A stretch of DNA of 64,000 nucleotides, taken from Monocercomonoides exilis. Lineage: Eukaryota > Preaxostyla > Oxymonadida > Polymastigidae. Under the pieces are notes generated by a model that saw only the letters and a program-made list of their open reading frames with translations, did not search any database and was not told the DNA's origin. Positions 59,624 through 64,000 of this stretch are shown in pieces; position 1 is the stretch's first letter; every line of letters starts with the position of its first letter. The stretch covers positions 124,001 through 188,000 of the forward strand of contig LSRY02000029.1 of assembly GCA_001643675.2 (NCBI GenBank), in the 5' to 3' direction. Both the position numbers and the translations under genes were made by a program.

Positions 59624-62599
59624 ATGTCTTCATTGCATTCGTCAAGGAAATTTTTGTTCCTTACATTACTTTTAACATTCTCTAATGCTATGCATTCTTT
59701 TTCCGCCTTTCCTCTTCCTCAGATCGATGTTCCAAACGTTGGAACAGTTGGATCTCGACAATCTTCTGCATTCTTCAAAATTAAAACAGATTCAATTTAT
59801 CGTCTTGATAATATTCCACAGGAGACATTTGATGAAATTGTGTCTAATCCATCATATCGTTCAAAAGGAATTGTAATTCTACTTCCACATAAATTATCAA
59901 ATGAATCTATCAAACGTATTAATGCAATGGAAGAAGCCTTTTTAAAACATTCTACAAGCGTTCCAATATTTTTTGCACAGGAGGATGCGCAACTGCTGTC
60001 CCTTTTGCGCTCTGTTAAACGTCCGCATCCAGGACAACAATCTGTCTACTTTAAATTGAAGTCAAAAGGAATTCCATCTTCACCAAAAGTTCACACCATT
60101 CAAGGCTGGTTGTTTGGAAAAGGAAATCCTCGTGAGATCCCAACTCTTGCAGTTGTAGCTAATTACGATACATTTGGCATATTACCTCCGTTTTCAACAA
60201 ATGCAAATCGACCAACAACTGGAGCTGCTGGATTGATTGAATGCATGAGGATATTTAGTAAATTGTATAAAAATCCTTCCGCAAGACCTTCGATGAATCT
60301 TGTATTCGTTCTTTCAGGAGGATCTGCAATTCAAGATTTTGAAGGTATTAGACACTGGTGGGCAAAATTACCAAAGCAAAAGGACGTCGGTTCAGTTCCA
60401 TCTGCAGCCATCTTTTTGGATTCATTGGCAAACATGTCATCTGAAGATGGTTCCTTTGAAGATAAATTGATGGTTTATTTCAGCAGAAAAACAAAGGAAA
60501 TGATGGGAGAAATTGAAGAAGAAGAAGAAAAAGGAGTAGATGATAGCGAAGAAGAGGAAGGAGAACACTCTGAGAAGGAAGAAAGCTCATCAAGCGAAAG
60601 CAGCTCGAAGAAAGACAGTAATGCAAAAAAAGCATCTGAAAGCAGCGATGATATGAAACCAGAGTTTATCGAGTCATCATATCCACAAATTCTGACATTT
60701 GTGCGCTCAGCAGCTGCTGAACAAGGAATCACACTTGTTGAAGTCGAAAACGAGATGCGGAATATTCCTGCGGCTGTCCGAGAAGAGCGTGGAGAGCTGG
60801 TTGCTCAGCTGCTGAGAGAGAAGAGAGAGAAAGAGAAAGAGTTTGCGAAGGAGAAAGAGGAGAAAGCGAAGTTCAAGAAGAGCAAAGCAGCTGTGGAGCA
60901 AGAGGAGGCAGAGGAAGCGAGCGAAGAAGAGGAAGAAGAGAGCGAGGACAACGAAGACGAAGAAGCCGAAGACGAGAAAGAAAAAACCGAAAAGCAGAAG
61001 AAGCAAGAGAAAGCGCGCAATCAACAGAAGAACCGCCGCAGAGGAGGAATGGCAGGCCAGCAGCAGCGCCATCTGCAGCCACTGCGACCGGCTGTGATGG
61101 GACATGAGATTCTGAATGCTGAGGGAGAGGCTGTGTCTGTGTCAATTTCGACAGTTCGCACAGGAAGGGCATTGAAGAACCAGTCGGCGGAGGAGAAGTG
61201 GCTGGGAGGAAATGGGCCAAGAGCTGATATTTTGGAGTGGAAGAAGGGAATTCAGGTGCTGAAGAGAGAAGTTGAGATGGTTGGTGTGGAACAAGAAGCA
61301 AGCAAAGAGGAGAAAGAAGAAGAGAAAACAGAGCAAACCCAGAAAAAGACAGGAAAAGCGGCGAAGAAATCTTCTTCAAACAACAAAAAGGAGGCTCTAC
61401 ATTCGATGTTTATGTGCCACACGTCTTCGACAGATCATCCGTCTCTCATTGATTATGCCTCACTCACACGCAATACACAACTCGTTGCCAACATCATCCT
61501 TTCCTATCTGATTAACAACGGAGACGCAACACATCTGAATGTTATTACTCCTTCATCAACAACAACAACTTCTTCTTCTTCTTCTTCTTCTGAAGCTTCG
61601 TCTGAAACTTCTCAGAGTGGAGACAATTCTGTGTCTGATCTTGTGCGTGTGTCTGAAGAGCACCTCCGTTCGTGGATGTCTTATCTGACAGCAAACGCCA
61701 TTCCACTTGCAACTGAGCAGACTTCAGTGTCTCCTGTTGTTTTCTCACCCGAGCACATCCTCAACCAGACACGTGTGTCTGCATTCCTCTCAGAGCTGCT
61801 GCCAGACGCTGCTCACGCTTCCACAAAGGGGTCTGTTGTCATTCCATATCCAACTGCCTCTTCATCCTCATCATCAGTCTCTGTGTCTTCCTCCATGCTG
61901 TCCATATTCTCCGCTCTGTTTTCTCGTTCTTGTGATTCTTCGACTTGGCTGTCGACGTCTGTGTCGTGGAGAGAGCACAGCGCAGTGCGCAGCGGCAGCG
62001 TGGCAACGGGGATGATCTACTCAACATTGTCACCAGCACTGTTTCTGGTGCACTCGATTCTTGTGATTGGATATGTGGCGCTTGTGTTTGTGGGGGTGTC
62101 TGTGAGTCCGATGGGAGTGTATGACTTGTTTGGAACGAAGAAGACAAAGGAAGAGAAGGAGAAGGAGAAGAAGGAGAAGGAGAAGAAGCAAAAGGAGAAA
62201 GAAAAGGAAAAAGAGAAGGAGAAGGAGAAAGAAAAGAAAGAAAAAGAGAAAGAAGAAAAAGAGAAAGAAAAATTAGCGAAAAAGGAAAAGAAGAAAGAAA
62301 CAAAAGAGAAGAAAGAGAAGCAGACAGAGAGTGCTACAAAGAAAGCAAAAGCAAACAAGGAAGAAGAGGAAGGAAAAAATCGATCTCAAAAGAAAGCGTC
62401 GAAAGAGAAGGATGAAGAAAAGGATGATGTTAGCGAGGAATCAGATCAAAGTGAAAAAAACGAAGTTCTCCATTCAATTCAATCTGAGGAAGAACAAAAC
62501 GAAGATGAGCCACTGAAAAGATTTGAAGATCAGGTCAGCGAAAAGCAAGCTCCTGTTGAATCATCAGAAGAGAAAGAAAAACTACTTTCAGTTGATTAA
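59624..62599 (+). CDS. NCLN: Nicalin-like ER membrane protein (BOS/NCLN)
   Basis: A single exon of 991 residues. A signal peptide (RKFLFLTLLLTFSNA) is followed by a nicastrin/nicalin-type aminopeptidase-fold lumenal domain. Its landmarks are GSRQSSAFFKIKTDS, KGIVILLPHKLS, VPIFFAQEDAQLLSLL, TIQGWLFG, LAVVANYDTFG, TTGAAGLIECMRIF and MNLVFVLSGGSAIQDFEGIRHWW. Near residues 800-832 there is one transmembrane helix (SPALFLVHSILVIGYVALVFVG) and then a cytosolic tail. Nicalin is not a protease. With NOMO and TMEM147 it forms the BOS complex of the multipass translocon at the ER. Animal nicalin has about 560 residues. The excess here is acidic/Ser insertions (~290-345 and ~395-490) and a ~150-residue KEKE-type tail. 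The ATG at 59624 sits directly before the signal peptide and the stop is TAA. Confidence 0.85.
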   Translation: MSSLHSSRKFLFLTLLLTFSNAMHSFSAFPLPQIDVPNVGTVGSRQSSAFFKIKTDSIYRLDNIPQETFDEIVSNPSYRSKGIVILLPHKLSNESIKRINAMEEAFLKHSTSVPIFFAQEDAQLLSLLRSVKRPHPGQQSVYFKLKSKGIPSSPKVHTIQGWLFGKGNPREIPTLAVVANYDTFGILPPFSTNANRPTTGAAGLIECMRIFSKLYKNPSARPSMNLVFVLSGGSAIQDFEGIRHWWAKLPKQKDVGSVPSAAIFLDSLANMSSEDGSFEDKLMVYFSRKTKEMMGEIEEEEEKGVDDSEEEEGEHSEKEESSSSESSSKKDSNAKKASESSDDMKPEFIESSYPQILTFVRSAAAEQGITLVEVENEMRNIPAAVREERGELVAQLLREKREKEKEFAKEKEEKAKFKKSKAAVEQEEAEEASEEEEEESEDNEDEEAEDEKEKTEKQKKQEKARNQQKNRRRGGMAGQQQRHLQPLRPAVMGHEILNAEGEAVSVSISTVRTGRALKNQSAEEKWLGGNGPRADILEWKKGIQVLKREVEMVGVEQEASKEEKEEEKTEQTQKKTGKAAKKSSSNNKKEALHSMFMCHTSSTDHPSLIDYASLTRNTQLVANIILSYLINNGDATHLNVITPSSTTTTSSSSSSSEASSETSQSGDNSVSDLVRVSEEHLRSWMSYLTANAIPLATEQTSVSPVVFSPEHILNQTRVSAFLSELLPDAAHASTKGSVVIPYPTASSSSSSVSVSSSMLSIFSALFSRSCDSSTWLSTSVSWREHSAVRSGSVATGMIYSTLSPALFLVHSILVIGYVALVFVGVSVSPMGVYDLFGTKKTKEEKEKEKKEKEKKQKEKEKEKEKEKEKEKKEKEKEEKEKEKLAKKEKKKETKEKKEKQTESATKKAKANKEEEEGKNRSQKKASKEKDEEKDDVSEESDQSEKNEVLHSIQSEEEQNEDEPLKRFEDQVSEKQAPVESSEEKEKLLSVD

Positions 62600-62738
62600 G
62601 AAGAATGCAATTTATAAATTTTTAAATTATTATTTTTTTCAAAATGATCAAATAATTTATGAAACATTTGTTAGGATATTTTTTTTTTATTCTATAAAAA
62701 GAAAAAATCCAGAAAACTTTGTAACTTTCAAAAAGAAA

Positions 62739-62917
62739 TGGGGCATAATTTTTTCATTCATGAAAAAAACAACGATTTGTTCCGAACATTTTCTGGAAAA
62801 ATATCATTATCAGTCTTTCATTCCCATGTTAAAAAATACAGAAAAATTCAAAAATTGAGAAAAATATTTGTTTAAGTTGAATGGAACAAAATTCATAAAG
62901 CAAAATATTTTGTCCCA
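62739..62917. mobile_element. MITE-like element, family B, shortened copy
   Basis: Starts TGGGGCATAATTTTTTCATT and ends with the inverse of TGGGACAAAATATTTTGC. The termini match family B, but the element is only 179 bp, so the interior is deleted or diverged relative to the ~270-bp copies. Confidence 0.5.
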
Positions 62918-63286
62918 AATAATCAAAACTTTCACCAATTAATTAAAAAACAAAAATGTCAAAATTTTTTTTAAAAAGTTCTATTTGTTTTATTTTCATT
63001 TGAAAAAAAATTTTCATATTTTGATAATATTTCTGTTCATTCTTTCCAAATTATGCTGTTATTGAAATAAAGGCATGACAATATAATTATTTCCATTTTA
63101 GTGAATTTTCGTGATTGGTAACAGAAAACTGATTGAAATTTGAAATCTAATTTTTCTTTGATAATTAAATAATACGAACTTTACAAAAAAATTTTAGCAA
63201 ATTTAATTCATTTTAATAAAAGAAAATAATAAAAAATAATAAAAATAAATAAATAAAAATAAAATAAAACAAAATAAATAAAAATA

Positions 63287-63543
63287 TGGGTAATTATTTT
63301 TGAAATCAGATTTTTTCTGTGAACAATTTCGGAATGAAAAAAAGCATCAAATGTTTTTGAATGAATTCTGAAAAGTGGAAATACAACAAACAGATTATTG
63401 CATATTATTTTTATCTCAAATATCAGCATTTGTCTCAATTGAAAAGCACGGAACATTTGAATTTAAACTTTTGAGCAAATAGCAGAAAACCAATAAATTA
63501 TTCACACTCCGAAAAAAGTTATGATTTCAAAAATAATCACCCA
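63287..63543. mobile_element. MITE-like element, family A, copy 2
   Basis: 257 bp, identical in length to the copy at 2598-2854, with ends TGGGTAATTATTTTTGAAAT and the inverse of TGGGTGATTATTTTTGAAAT. TA flanks both sides. It has no coding capacity. Confidence 0.75.
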
Positions 63544-63716
63544 TATACTCACAAACAAAAAAAATATTTTTTCAAATTCAGTGAAAATTTATTTATAATC
63601 AATTTATGAAGACAAAGAAATTTTTATTCACTTAATAGTCAGTGTTTATTTGAAACAAGTACCTCCCCATATAAATTGTTGAAGCATTCAATTATTAGAA
63701 AATAATTTTTCACATA

Positions 63717-63975
63717 TGGGAGATTATTTATGAAAACATAACTTTTTTCAATGTGTTGAAGTTTCGAAAAAATTTTTTTGTTAATTTCTCGAAATTTGTT
63801 ATATCCACATATTATGAGTTGTTATTGAAACAAAAGAAAGCATTCTAGATGCTTAATTGACAATTTTAATTGATAATTATATCATCACTTTTCTTTGTTC
63901 ATTAAAAAAATGATAAATCAATTTTCAAATCGAATGTTGTGACAGAAAAAATGTGAATTCAAAGATAATCACCCA
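63717..63975. mobile_element. MITE-like element, family A, diverged copy 3
   Basis: 259 bp with ends TGGGAGATTATTTATGAAAA and the inverse of TGGGTGATTATCTTTGAATT. TA is present on the left; the right flank is TC, so the duplication is decayed. It lies 173 bp from copy 2. Confidence 0.6.
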
Positions 63976-64000
63976 TCATACGAGTTATTCTTTTTGAAAA

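Larger units (their letters stand above)
62600..64000. other. AT-rich intergenic end of window with MITE-like elements
   Basis: 1.4 kb without a gene. It carries three short inverted-repeat elements (62739-62917, 63287-63543 and 63717-63975) and an AAAT/AAAAT run near 63225-63285. Nothing else is recognisable. Confidence 0.55.

Noticed and set aside
1-64000. Reassigned genetic code (TAA/TAG as Gln, as in Streblomastix)
   Set aside because: Confident genes end at TAA (USP5, nicalin, PSMD5, transposase), TAG (calpain-like, giant protein) and TGA (MSH3, RED-like). A 2,922-codon frame has no internal TAA or TAG although it has many Gln.
1-64000. CRISPR arrays, operons, ribosome binding sites, riboswitches
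   Set aside because: The window is eukaryotic with spliced genes. No spacer-repeat array was seen, and the repeats are MITE-like elements and microsatellites.
1-64000. tRNA, rRNA or snRNA genes
   Set aside because: No cloverleaf with A/B box motifs or rRNA-like segment was noticed by eye in the spacers. A covariance-model scan would be needed to exclude them.

Overview
The window is eukaryotic DNA from a compact, AT-rich, intron-bearing protist. The best fit is an oxymonad or other Preaxostyla flagellate of the Monocercomonoides type. Three things point that way: a cluster of giant beta-helix surface proteins (one with a cytoplasmic kinase-like tail), a charged alpha-helical family that resembles the large oxymonad armadillo-like family as I remember it, and many short GT-AG introns. 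This is inference; no rRNA or marker gene is present. Confident genes end in TAA, TAG and TGA, so the code looks standard and not the Gln-reassigned code of Streblomastix.

Region 1-19046 is a surface-protein neighbourhood, all on the minus strand. It holds a beta-helix gene cut by the left edge (1-2171), a 2,964-residue beta-helix protein with one transmembrane segment and a degenerate kinase tail (4932-13900), and a decayed paralogue with two in-frame stops (16717-19046). An apparently intact pogo-type DNA transposon (14437-16475) lies between the last two. Two families of small non-coding inverted-repeat elements (MITE-like) occur in the spacers here, around 22.2-22.9 kb, and at the right end.

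Region 19047-31005 holds a frameshifted armadillo-like gene (19944-21287), a repeat-rich spacer, and a 1,757-residue Ser/Glu homopolymer-rich protein (24022-29285). Region 31006-42477 holds, on the minus strand, a calpain-7-like protein whose three catalytic residues are all replaced, and a five-exon PHD-finger protein.

Region 43245-62599 is dense housekeeping DNA: an RBM34/Nop12-like nucleolar RNA-binding protein, proteasome chaperone PSMD5, a small Lys-rich conserved protein, ubiquitin hydrolase USP5, a RED/IK-like splicing factor candidate, mismatch-repair protein MSH3 and the ER protein nicalin. Six of these form three head-to-head pairs separated by only 83, 138 and 83 bp, which implies shared promoters. 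I reconstructed about 34 introns by hand. Their donors are dominated by GTTTG, with T at +3 where most eukaryotes use a purine. The last 1.4 kb is AT-rich and carries three MITE-like copies.
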